Below are positions 47,401 through 57,850 of a stretch of DNA of 64,000 nucleotides, one piece after another (the stretch's first letter is position 1; each line of letters begins with the position of its first letter). The translations under genes and the position numbers were made by a program. Source of the stretch: Delphinus delphis (Eukaryota > Chordata > Mammalia > Artiodactyla > Delphinidae); NCBI RefSeq assembly GCF_949987515.2, contig NC_082696.1, positions 64,736,447 through 64,800,446 on the forward strand. Reading direction: 5' to 3'. The notes under the pieces were generated by a model. The model was not told the origin of the DNA. It saw nothing but the letters and a program-made list of their open reading frames with translations, and did no database searches.

Positions 47401-48450
47401 TCTCCTCTGACATGGCCCGGGGCCCTTCTGCAAACCTGATGCTCACATCATGCCAGGGGCATCCCATGTAAATGCAGGGCAGATACATCAGTTAGACAGA
47501 AGGACCCTGGTGAAGGAATATGATACAAATTGCCCATCCCAGGCCATCCTTCTGACCTTGATGCCACTGTATTTGTTAAGGCAAAGGATCAGCAAATAAA
47601 AACCAAAAGAACAGAAACAAAAACATTACTCAGATAAAAAACATATTTTCCCTTAGTCAATACTGCTGAAGAGTTTGTATCAATCCACAGGGGAGGAAAG
47701 ATTGGAAGTTAAAACCTGAACCATCTGGACCACACTCTTACAAACATGTACAATGTATGTGTTGCAGATACGTTAAACAAGCAAGACTCCTGGGTATAAG
47801 AGTAAAACAATGTGGTTTTTTGGTTTTTTTTTTCTCTCAACAATTCTCTAAAGCATATTTAGTGGGGAAAGTTTCTTACCTATCCCTGGATGAAAACTCC
47901 CAGGGTACCTAACTTTTTTGATCAGTCTTAGGCAACAAAAAGTTCTATGGTTTAATCATAAATCAATTTCAATGCAGTTATTGAAGTATCTAGTCTTATA
48001 ATCAGTAGAAATTCTGAACTGGGTTTAAAGTTCAATCTTTTCTGCTCTACTCTACCTAGATCTGTATCAAGCAGTAGGTCACAGAAGAGGGTTATGGTCC
48101 TTCTCTCTTTCCCTGGCTTATGCTTCAACCCTCTCCTCATCTCACCCAGCAGGTGTCTGATCACATTCCATCTGGACAAATGCAGAGGGAGGAAAGGTAA
48201 AACAGACAAATCCTTGCTTGATGGGTATTTTGTTAAGTTAACTTTGTACTCCCCAGACCTGGCATGTATTTAAAGTTGACTGCGTTATGTGGTGGGTTTA
48301 TGGAGATCTCTTACCTAAAGTCCCTTTGGCACAGTTAAGGCAAACTCCTCAGTTTGGCCTGTTAGAAACTCAGTAGAATTTTCTCTTCTTACTAAGGTTT
48401 CTTTCTTTCTATGCGCAGTGCTGCCGGACAGGACTCAGAAAACCCTATGC
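44441..48450. other. Long non-coding stretch, mostly unassigned
   Basis: No gene or confident repeat over about 4 kb. The segment 46600-46830 is a TAAT-rich block with a CACCTG E-box at about 46814, and is a possible conserved non-coding element (see findings). All open frames are under 90 codons and featureless. Confidence 0.45.
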
Positions 48451-48454
48451 TGCC

Positions 48455-48600
48455 TCTCTCTCCCTCTCTTCATCTCTCTCTCTCTCACTCTGTGTATGCG
48501 TGTGTGTATTTGTGTGTGTCTTTCTGGCTGGCTGGCTCTCTCACTCTGTGTATGTGTGTGTCTGGCTGTGTATGTGTGCGTGTGTCTGGCTGGCTGGCAT
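48455..48600. repeat. Complex CT/GT repeat with a duplicated ~60-bp unit
   Basis: A CT-rich tract passes into GT-rich DNA. A unit running 'ctctctcactctgtgtatg' ... 'ctggctggctgg' occurs twice (about 48477-48534 and 48536-48597). The lack of stops in the repeat creates overlapping open frames in all phases, up to 139 codons, none of which is a gene. Confidence 0.88.
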
Positions 48601-48934
48601 GGCCCATACTGTACACAGAAAGCACACATGGACTATTACTTTAAACAGACTTGGGGAGGACAAGCCAAGCTCTGCACAGCAGCAACCTTTATCATCACTC
48701 TCACCTCCAGGGCAACTAACCAGGTCATGTCTCCCAAGCGAGAGGCAAACGCTGATTCACTGGGATGGCCACTTTTTAGGAGATATATAAGTCCTCCTAG
48801 GAATCCTGGTAAAGTCTTCTCACTAGACTTGAGGTGAGTGGAAGTCACCGCACAGCTCTTGCCAAACAAATCCTGCTCCCATATTTGTCCCTACTTCCAA
48901 AATCCAAAACCTTTTATAACCTTCTTATAGATAG
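48601..48934. other. Non-coding DNA, nothing recognised
   Basis: Moderate GC. No gene or repeat was assigned. Confidence 0.45.
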
Positions 48935-49625
48935 CTGGCTCTGTGTTAGAGTCCCCAAGACCACCTTCAGGCTCTCTGACTCATCTGAAGGACTTGTAGG
49001 ACTCTGAAACAGTGTTATAATCACAGTTACAGTTTATTACAGTAAAAGGATACAGATCCAAACCAGCAAAGTGAAAAGGCACATAGACCAAGTCCAGGAA
49101 AAAGCCGGTATAAGCCTCCAAGTGCCCCCTTCCAGTAGAGTTGCATAGGGACATACTTAATTCTCCTGATAATAATGTGTGACAATACGTGGTAGTACTG
49201 CCAGCCATGCAACTCATTCAAGCCTTAGCCTCCGGATTTTATTGAGGACCCAGTCACATAGGATGTAGCACCCTCATGACTGACCTTAGTTAGCTACTCA
49301 GTCTCCCATCCCCCCAGACGTCAAACTGACACAGCGTGGCCCAGAGCCTCAGGTATATAAAAATAAGCGTTCACCAAAGTCACTTTGTTAGCATAAACTA
49401 TCTTCTAAAACAGATGCATTATGACCCAAAGCCTGAGGCATGCGAAAACACTTTTATTTGGAAGGATATTCCAAGGGCTCAGAGATTATATCCCCAGGAG
49501 CAGGTCAAGGGTCAGTCTTCCTGAAGACAGGCTTTTCTTTGAAATGTGTAGAGTAGGAGCCGCCCAAACCTGCTCAGTTAACCCTTTCTTTCACAGGTTC
49601 CGTTAAGATTGACAATCGGTTCGGT
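48935..49625 (-). mobile_element. Probable solo LTR of an old endogenous retrovirus, reversed
   Basis: On the minus strand the end reads like an LTR 3' region: an AATAAA signal in 'tgtaataaactgtaactgt' near 49030, then about 90 bases to 'ggtggtcttggggactct'. Upstream, the plus strand has 'cagtttattacagtaaaag' and 'agcaaagtgaaaaggcaca', features I associate with mammalian ERV LTRs. No internal gag, pol or env sequence is seen nearby. The family was not identified and the outer edges are rough. Confidence 0.5.
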
Positions 49626-51932
49626 CTGCTACTCCTTCCTCGAATTCAAATCTGAGGGAACTACAGAAACCAGAGAGAAACACAGATCGTAATAATTAAC
49701 AACACAACAACAACAAATTTTACATATAAAAAAAATCCCTAGGGAAATTCTGCCATAAACGTGCCATAAATTAGTAGAAATATAGAGGTTTGAGAGGTTG
49801 GTGGAAGAGGAAGACTCAAAAGTCAAAGCCACGGGTGGCTAGAGGAAGCAGTGAGAATATACATTGGAAGAAATGTTTCTTTTTAGCTGTTCCCAATCCC
49901 CATGCTGCAAACTCGACTGACTCTTCATTCTTGAGAACGGGAAGAATGGTCCAAGCTGCCAACTTCAGAAGGATAAAATTGAGTAGCACCAGAACCCTGC
50001 TGAAGTGGAGACTGAAGACAAACAGGTGATGATTAAATACACGCCCTCTGAGTAAATCAAGGAAATGAAGACTGAGAATTGACCCCTGAATTTAGCAACA
50101 AGGAAGTCACAAGTGACCTTCACGTGAGCACTTGTTTTGGGGGATAGGAGATAGAGCTAAAGTATGGAGAAGAGAAGCAGCTAAAATTGATTAAATTATA
50201 CTTAAGAAAGAAGAGAGAGAGAGAATTCAAGAAAAATGTTTTTGTTTTTTTTAAAAAAAAAAAAACCCTCTCCCTAAGTGTGACTCTATGAGAAGGAAAG
50301 ACCTCAGGAATAGCTAGAAAGAAAAATGGAAGTATCTATTAGTAGAGAAGAGGGAGAATCATGAAGCAAATAAGGGAGGATCACTGAAGCAATGTGCCTG
50401 GGTAGTACCCAAGTGGAGGGGTTGACCTTAGCTAGCAGTACATACTGTTCATTTGTAGATGGTTAATTTGGGTTCCCTAAAGATAGAGACAGAGACAAGA
50501 ATTTCTTGTAGGTAGTTTAGTTGTTAGGGAATCCTAGGAAGCAGAAGTGAGGAATTAGAAAACATGAAACAAGGAAGGTTAAAATCAATCAATCAACGAA
50601 GTGTATGTTATTAAGCCAGTTTCCAGTTTGGGAAACTGGAGCTCAGTCTCTCTAGGGGTCATCTAAAGATCCATAGAAAATGGACATCAGAACTGCCCCA
50701 CTGAGGGACACGGAAGAGGGGACATCCCATACCCTCTTGGCCGAGGGCTGCTCCTCTAAAAATTATCTCCTCTGTACACCCTATATTGAAGAAAGATGGG
50801 CTAGGAATTTAAAGTTGGGGAAGGAGGGCAATATGAAGGACACTTCAAAAGTCGTATGATTAGATAAAATTGTTATAAGGAATTGGAAACAGGACATAGT
50901 TATGAGAGAGTGGGATGCTTGAAATTAAGATTATGGAAATGTCGCCTTTGCTAGTAATGAAAAGGACTAGTGTAGCCATCCATCCATGGAATTAGATGGT
51001 GAAAGTGGGGTGGGAGTGACCACTGAAGTAGAGGTCAAATTGAGAAGTCTGTATTGAAAGATTATTCACTTGAATGATGGAGTCTTGAAAAATGAATGCA
51101 AGAGGTCACATTGGAGAAACCGACAGTGAGCCAGGAGCTAAAATCTTCAAATAAGTAAAAGGAGCAGCTTAGGAGTTGGTTGATACTTACAGCAAGAAAG
51201 GATGATGCAATGATGTACCCAAGGGTTTAAATATTATTTAGAATTCCAGGAACATGGTGGTAATAAAAAACATACTGGCATTTTTTTTGGTTTTATTATA
51301 GTTTTTAAATTCTCTACAGATAATGAACACCTTAATTACCTGGACCTGGAGAAGACTGCACCCCACTCATCCTGATACATCTCAGAAAGTGTGCAGTATA
51401 TATTGAGGATATGAGATTTCTAAAATTTTAGTGATACTAAGGGTAGGGAGAATGTTCCAGAAGCAGCAGTAAGGACTGAGAAATATACCTCTATCACCCC
51501 TAGCACAGCAGTATGAGGAGTATAGGAAATATCATTTGAGAGGGCTGCACAAGAGGGAGTACTCCAGGGGCCAGCCAGGAAAAAAGAGTTGAAGTACAAA
51601 TTAGTGATGGCGCCTTCCAGAGAGAAGAATGGGTGACTTTAGGATCTGAGATTGCGGAGAAGGTATTAGAAGGACTTGAGAGCATTGAACAGGGGCCAGT
51701 CAGGTATTAGTTAGAACAAGAATGTGAAGGAATGTTCAGAGAATTAGTTGAAGATTTAGGAGATTTTGCTAATTACTGACTGACTTCCGGAGGGTACAGT
51801 GGGATTGTTTCAGAAGCTGGAGAAGGCGAAAATGGTATTAGTGAAGTAGTTGCCAAGAGTTACGTTGGAATTAAAGTCTCAGAGTTGTGGAATCATCTAA
51901 AACCATAAATCATTAAAGAAATCTAAAACTTT
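49626..51932. other. Purine-rich non-coding DNA, unassigned
   Basis: More than 2 kb of purine-rich sequence. A GA patch lies near 50208-50222 and a T/A homopolymer pair near 50244-50265. Several parts, such as 50600-50800 and 51420-51870, have the feel of an old repeat, but no family could be named. Confidence 0.45.
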
Positions 51933-51949
51933 TAAAAAAATAGAATCAG

Positions 51950-52154
51950 GGCTTCCCTGGTGGCGCAGTGGTTGAGCGTCCGCCTGCCGATGCAGGGGAC
52001 GCGGGTTCGTGCCCCGGTCCGGGAAGATCCCACATGCCGCGGAGCGGCTAAGCCCGTGAGCCACGGCCGCGGAGCCTGCGCGTCCGGAGCCTGTGCTCCG
52101 CAACGGGAGAGACCCCAACAGTGAGAGGCCCGCGTACCGCAAAAAAAAAAAAAA
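51950..52154 (+). mobile_element. CHR-2-type SINE, young near-consensus copy
   Basis: A near-consensus CHR-2 body: 'ggcttccctggtggcgcag', the B box region 'cgggttcgtgccccggtcc', 'gagaggcccgcgtaccgc' and a poly(A) of about 20 or more bases. CpGs are intact almost throughout. A 16-bp TSD (aaaaaaatagaatcag) flanks it at 51934-51949 and 52155-52170. Probably one of the youngest insertions here. Confidence 0.96.
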
Positions 52155-52189
52155 AAAAAAATAGAATCAGTAGCTTGAAATCTACTCAC

Positions 52190-52725
52190 AAAACAATAGT
52201 AATAAATCAGATCCAAAAGGTTATAAATGAAGTCTGCCAGTCTTTGAAGAACCAAAGCATCCATCCCTGCTTGATAAGCACCATTCCAGAGAGCTGAAAA
52301 AGAAGAAAGTTCCCCCCAAGTCTATGTGAATTCCATACTAGAAAGAAACGTGTAGGCAAATATCACTTCCCAAAGTAGCTGAAAAAATGCTATAACAAAA
52401 TTAGTAAACTGCATCTATCAATCATTTTTAAAATTACAAGAAGGCAGAATTTATCAAAGGGATGCAAGAAATGTTAATGACATGAAGCTTATTCACCACG
52501 TTAACAAAGGAGAAAATTAAAATCTTATAATCATCTCTATAGATGCCCAACATTATGATAAAAATTCAACATACTTTTATGATTAAGAAATGGCAAACTA
52601 GGAATAGAATGGAATTTCTTTAATCTGAAAAAGATAATCAAAAGCCTACAGCAACTTTTATTCTTAATGGTACGTCATTACATGCCTAACAAATACAAGG
52701 ATAAGCACAAGTCTTTGGATGCGAT
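52190..52725 (+). mobile_element. Old L1 (L1M) ORF2 fragment
   Basis: Decayed reverse-transcriptase-region landmarks lie on the plus strand: 'agcaccattccagagagct', 'tgctataacaaaattagta', 'gaatttatcaaagggatgc', 'cttattcaccacgttaaca', 'ctctatagatgcccaacat' and 'tggcaaactaggaatagaa'. They match the usual order of L1 ORF2 text (for example 'caacaaaatattagcaaa ... ggatttatt ... tcaatagatgcagaaaa ... aaactaggaatagagg'). Frameshifts are everywhere. Confidence 0.65.
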
Positions 52726-53262
52726 CACCAAAATTATTTAATTTTGTTTTACAGTCATCTCTTGGCCCTTTACTCTTTCATGTGAGTATTAGAGTGTTTT
52801 TTGAGTTTAGACTTTTTTTTCAAAATATTCACATTCAGCATTTTAAATGAAATTGTGTTGAATATATAGATTTGTTTGAGACTTGTGATCTTTAAAATAT
52901 TTATTCTGCTTAAATATGAACAGGAACTATCTCCTCTTTTTCTAGATCTTCTGTTAAGCCCTACAATAATGTTATGTTTTAAAGTTTTTAAACAACATTT
53001 ATTAGATTTATTCTTTTGTACTTAATTGTTTTTATTGCTATTGTAAATGACATATTTATTAAAATTCCAATTTCAATTTACTATTTCTGAGTATAGAAAA
53101 AGTATTAATTTTTTGTATACTAATTTGTTTCCAGCAAAGTTTCTAAACTTCATTAATTCAAATGATTGTCTATAGATTTTCTTAGATTTTCTGTCTAGAC
53201 GATCATAACATCTATATATAAGGAGGGTTTTGTTTCTTCCTACCCAACCATTTAGCTGTCAT
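52726..53262. other. AT-rich non-coding DNA, nothing recognised
   Basis: Strongly AT-rich, possibly old reversed L1 sequence, but not assignable. Confidence 0.45.
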
Positions 53263-53865
53263 TTCTTTTTTTTTTTCTACTTTGTATTTTGTATTGGGTA
53301 TAGTTGATTTACAATGTTGTGTTAAGTTTCAGGTGTATAGCAAAGTGATTTAGTTATGCATATTCATATATCTGTTCTTTTTCAGATTCTTTTCCATATA
53401 GGCTATTACAGAATATTGAGTATATTTCCCTGTGCTACATGATAGGTCCTTGTTGATTATCTATTTTATATATAGTAGTGTGTATATGTTAATCCTAACC
53501 TCCTAATTTATCCCTCCCCACCACCTTTCCCCTTTGGTAACCATAAGTTTGTTTTCTAAGTCTGTGAGTCGGTTTCTGTTTGGTAAATAAATTCTTGTGT
53601 ATTATTTTTTAGATTCCACATATAAGTGATATAATATGATATTTGTCTTTCTCTGTCTGACTTCACTTATTATGATAATCTCTAGTAGCATCCATGTTGC
53701 TGCAAATGGCATTATTTTGTTCTTTTTTATGGCTGAGTAATATTCCAGTGCATATATGTACCACATTTCCTTTATCCATTTATCTGTCAATGGACATTTA
53801 GGTTGTTTCCATGTCTTGGCTATTGTGAATAATGCTGCAATGGAGTGCATATATATTTTCAAATT
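53263..53865 (-). mobile_element. L1 3' end with readable ORF2 C-terminus, reversed
   Basis: A minus-strand frame at 53602-53862 still encodes the L1 ORF2 C-terminal region, with stretches like ALFTIAKTWKQPKCP, YALEYYSAIKKNKIMPFA and WMLLEIIIISEVRQ. Next, in the minus sense, comes the 3' UTR: 'aaacttatggttaccaaag', a G-rich block, 'ttgctatacacctgaaact' and an A-rich tail (plus-strand T run near 53269-53277). It is 5'-truncated at about 53865. The intact stretch of frame suggests moderate age. Confidence 0.93.
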
Positions 53866-54950
53866 ACGGTTTTCTTCCTGATCTTGCTGTATCCATCTGG
53901 TAAGTGTGGAGTAGAAGCAGGTGGTCTCTGCCTCCCCCTAAGATTTCTAATAAGAAGGATACTAGCTGACCAAATGGATGACAAATATCCATGACAAATA
54001 GGAACAAGAAAGAGGATATATGTAGCTGCAGTTTTGATGTGTTTGTGGGAGGAGGTGAGCTCAGGGTCTTCTGCCATCTTAATCCCACCTTTCAAACTCT
54101 ATTTCTTTCCTATGATGCTACAAAATTCAAAGATATTCTATTTTTTTCTTTCTTAATATAAAAGTAGCTGCTAAGAAACTAAAAATCCAGGCAGAATATT
54201 TTTATAGTTTTATAGAGCTGGAGAAATGAACATTTGAATACCAGGCCCATCAAAAATGAGTGACCTTCATAAATATTTCAAGCTTTCAGTTGAAACGTCT
54301 GAAATGGGCAGATTCAGGTGATAGACTCATATTCTGTTGGCTTTCCAGAAGAAGATTGAACTGTCTCTGAAGAAATACGACATCATCCAGAGCCTCTCCA
54401 ATGTTTCATGCTCATTGGCCAGCATTCACTAAAAAGCTGCCATGTGTGGTAGGAAATAGGAGAAAATTACTGAGACCCAAGAGAAAAAGACATAGGTTTT
54501 AAAACATACCCATAGATTATCTAGATATTTTATTCATCATAGAGGAAGTTTAAAATAATTATGAACAATATAGAAAAATATGGAGAATTTTTCCAGATAA
54601 TTAGAATGTATGAAAGAAGAAAATAAACAAACCTGAAAAGTAATGAACTGAAACTAATACTTAAATGGATGGATTTAACAACATATTAGATAGATAGGAA
54701 TGGAGGGTTTGTAAACTAAAAGGAAGATGATGATTAAGTATTGAAATAAAGTCAGCTTTAGCATTTTTACCATTAGTGCATAACATAAATTTTTAATATG
54801 TGCTTACTTTACATTTGAATGATAGACATGTTTTTAACTTTTCAAAAATTTTACTTGTACAGTGTTTGGAAGTTCCACTGAGATGCCCAAGTGGATTATC
54901 CCAGGTAAGCCACGCAGACCAGCTGATGTAGCTGAGAGTAAGGGGAATCT
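53866..54950. other. Non-coding DNA, unassigned
   Basis: The first 230 bp or so, with the phrase 'ggaggaggtgagctcaggg', could be older LINE sequence interrupted by the L1 at its left, but this is not established. The rest is AT-rich with no assignment. Confidence 0.45.
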
Positions 54951-54963
54951 AAAAATGGATGTG

Positions 54964-55176
54964 GGGACTTCCCTGATGGTCCAGTGGTTAAGACTTCGCC
55001 TTCCAATGCAGGGGGCACAGGCTCAATCCCTGGTCGGGGAGCTAAGATCTCACATGTCTCACAGACAAAAAACCAAAACATAAAAAAAACAGAAGCAATA
55101 TTGTAACAAATTGAATAAAGACTTTAAAAATGGTCCACAGCAAAAAATCTTTTAAAAGAATAAATAAAAATAAAAT
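54964..55176 (+). mobile_element. CHR-1-type SINE, long form
   Basis: 'ggacttccctgatggtcca' and 'gtggttaagacttcgcctt', a B box region around 'aggctcaatccctggtc', then the long-form tail 'gcaatattgtaacaaattg' and 'aataaagactttaaaaatg' with a degraded A-rich end. The TSD is aaaatggatgtg at 54952-54963 and 55177-55188. It shares its tail with the reversed copy at 32044. Confidence 0.92.
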
Positions 55177-55189
55177 AAAATGGATGTGA

Positions 55190-55805
55190 ACAACGGGACA
55201 TGATGTGTATCAGTTATGGCCTTGGGACCAAATGCAACAATAGATATTGTTACTTATCCTATTAACACTGCTCTTTTAAGGATTCCTAGAAATTGTAACC
55301 AACAAGAACCTTGGAGAAGCTGCAACAGGTTGTAGTAGACTGAATGTAAGAAGTGACTGCATATGAGTAATTCAAGGTTGAGACTATAGAAGTTACTATT
55401 GATGATTTGCCCATACGCACTTGAATTCCTTTAACCTGGTTGATGTGACTGTTATCCAGCTGCTAAGAGCGCCCCTGCTCACACCTGCAAACTTCTCTGA
55501 GGATTATCACCTCTCCAGAAGTGCCTGGAAGTGATACCCCCACCCCACCTGCCAAGGGATGTCATAGCCAACACCTGATGCTGTAAGAAGGTACAGAAGT
55601 CCTACTAAACCTCCAGTCTCTTGTCTCAAGGTATGTGTGAGGGGATTGATACATTCTGGGTTTTTTTCATTTATGTACCAGAGCTTCCCAAATGATTATG
55701 CTCATGCTGGATTTCACCTGAAGACTGTCCTCACTTCATTCTTCCATTCCCTGTCCTATGTCTTCATTCTCTAAAGGGTTCAACCTATAAATCAGTTGCA
55801 CAAGG
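55190..55805. other. Non-coding DNA, possibly an old LTR, unassigned
   Basis: A pyrimidine-rich section at 55480-55640 recalls old LTR sequence, but no family or boundary can be given. Confidence 0.4.
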
Positions 55806-56100
55806 ATACAGCATAACTCGCTTTATTATGCTTCACTTTACTGCACTTCACAAATACTGCGTTTTTACAAATTGAAGATTTGTGGCAGTCCTGCATTGAG
55901 CGATTCTATCAGCACTATTTTTCCCACAGCATTTCCTCACTTAGTGTCTCTGTGTCACATTTTAGTACTTCTCACAATATTTCAAACTTTTTCATTATTA
56001 TTATATTTGTTATGGTGATCTGTGATCAGTGATCTTTGATGTGTCTATTGCAAAAAGATCATGACTCCCAGAAGCCTCAGTTGATAAAATCTCAGTCTGT
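55806..56100 (+). mobile_element. Tigger (pogo/Tc1-mariner) DNA transposon fragment, internally deleted
   Basis: The left end matches a Tigger1-like 5' region: 'cataactcgctttattatg', 'cacaaatactgcgttttta', 'aattgaagatttgtggcag', 'gtgtctctgtgtcacattt' and 'gttatggtgatctgtgatc'. At about 56050 it jumps to 'gcaaaaagatcatgactcc', which resembles text near the 3' end of the Tigger transposase gene. The transposase coding region between them is absent. An ancient, inactive, MITE-like remnant. Confidence 0.65.
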
Positions 56101-56435
56101 ATATGTTTAGCCCAGTGTTTAGCCAAAGGCTCAAGAAAACGTTCCTCCTTTGAACACCCGCCTTCAGGCTGGCACACTGCCCCTTACATTTCAGCCTCCT
56201 CAGCGTGATCACTGCCGGCTGGGTTCAGCTTCTCTGCACCACAGCTTGAAAGTGCCCCTCGCAGAGTTCATCTTGTGTTTCTCACTTTCAAGGATCAGAG
56301 CTCTGAGCTATCTATTGTCTAATATCTGAAAACAGATACTTCTTGTATGTTCAGTTTTAGCGTTTATTATCGCCAATATAATTCCCATATTTGATATTTC
56401 ATCATGACTGAAACCAGAAATCTCTTATTATCTAT
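56101..56435. other. Non-coding DNA, nothing recognised
   Basis: Slightly GC-richer than its surroundings. No gene or repeat was assigned. Confidence 0.45.
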
Positions 56436-57030
56436 ACAGAAAAACACTGAATCTTACTCCTACTTCATAGCATTTATAAAAATCAGTTACTGATGGATTC
56501 TAGATTTAAATATGAAAACTAAAATAATAAAACTTCTAGAAGAAACCTGGGAGTGGGCAAAGTTCAGTATGTGTTAAGCAAAAGACATGTATAAGAACTT
56601 CAGCATTATTAGTAGTATTTCCAAACTGTAAGCATCTCAAATTTTGATTAATGGTAAATTAATTGTGGTTTATTCACCCAAGAGTGATGAAAAATCACAA
56701 CTTATATATTCAAAAATATGCATAAATTTTACAAGAAAATAGGCACTTATATACTATATGCATATTATATATTCCATTTATTTCAAGTTGAGAAATGGAC
56801 AAAAGTATGTATGCAGTAATAAAAATAAGTATGGTGATTAAGATATTCGCCATTTGAAAAGAAATAAAAACTAGAAGAGCACACACTCTGGAGTGCTGGT
56901 AATATAACTTGATCTGGACAGACGGTACACAAATATGTCAGCTTTGCGAAACTCAACCATACCTACAAGTACAATTTATGTACTTTATACTATGTACCTC
57001 GTGCTTCAATAGTAACAAACATAAAGACAA
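56436..57030 (+). mobile_element. Probable old L1M 3' fragment
   Basis: 'ggattctagatttaaatat' and 'aacttctagaagaaacctg' resemble an ORF2 C-terminal L1M region. The right end, 'gagtgctggtaatataact', 'tgatctggacagacggtac' and 'ttatactatgtacctcgtg', resembles an L1M 3' UTR (usual 'atcttgatctgggtggtggtta'). Diverged, with gaps. Confidence 0.58.
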
Positions 57031-57239
57031 ATAAACAAGACAAAGAGTCATTCTTGGTCAGATACCTTCTTACAGCTGCTGGCCGTCTTTTCAGTTACTA
57101 GTATCTCAGCTCCAGCTTGGATTTTGACACTCAGAGATATCCCTTCATTTCTTACTAGATAATCCACAAATGATATGTACTATATATTATCCAGGATTTT
57201 TTAAAATATTTATTAAGGGAATGGTTCATTCTTGCCTGG

Positions 57240-57850
57240 CAGTCCATTATTTCTGGAACACAAGCTGCTTGTGGGAATATAAATTGATTTAATCTGCCTC
57301 AAATATAGTTTGACAATTGCATCAAAAGCCTGACAATGGTTCACCTCATTCATTTTTTACATCTCCTTTCACAATCCCACTTTCAGGAATCTTACATTGA
57401 GGAATTCTTTGATTATGTGTCTAGGTATGCATATTATCAAAACAAAACAAGGTACAGCTAGCAACAGGCACATTACCAAGACAGAAAACAAATCCTGAAA
57501 ACGGCCTAAGTATCCAACAATAGAATATTAGTTACAGAAATTATGATATATACTTAAAGTCAATGACGAGATTGACATTAAACTGATGATGTTGAGCTAT
57601 ATTCAGTGACATGATTTTTCATGATATATTGTTGTTAGGAAAGAGCATTGAGCATCATGTATTATATTAGTCCCACTTCATACAAAAGTGATAGAGATAG
57701 ATACTAACGAAAGATATGCACAAAAAGGCTGACAGTAGTACTTCTAGGTGGTATGCATTTGAGAAATTTTCTTGGTTTTTTGTTTTGCATGTTTATGCTT
57801 TGTAATTTTTATACAATGATTTAGACACAAATAATTTTATAGCCGACACC
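57240..57850 (+). mobile_element. Old L1M 3' fragment
   Basis: 'cccactttcaggaatctta', 'tatccaacaatagaatatt', 'tcagtgacatgatttttca', 'tgatatattgttgttagga', 'agtacttctaggtggtatg' and 'gtaatttttatacaatgat' follow the order of the ORF2 end and 3' UTR of old L1M elements. Probably a separate insertion from the fragment to its left. Confidence 0.65.

Noticed and set aside
48418..48837. 139-codon plus-strand frame
   Set aside because: Most of it is the CT/GT microsatellite, which lacks stops in several phases.
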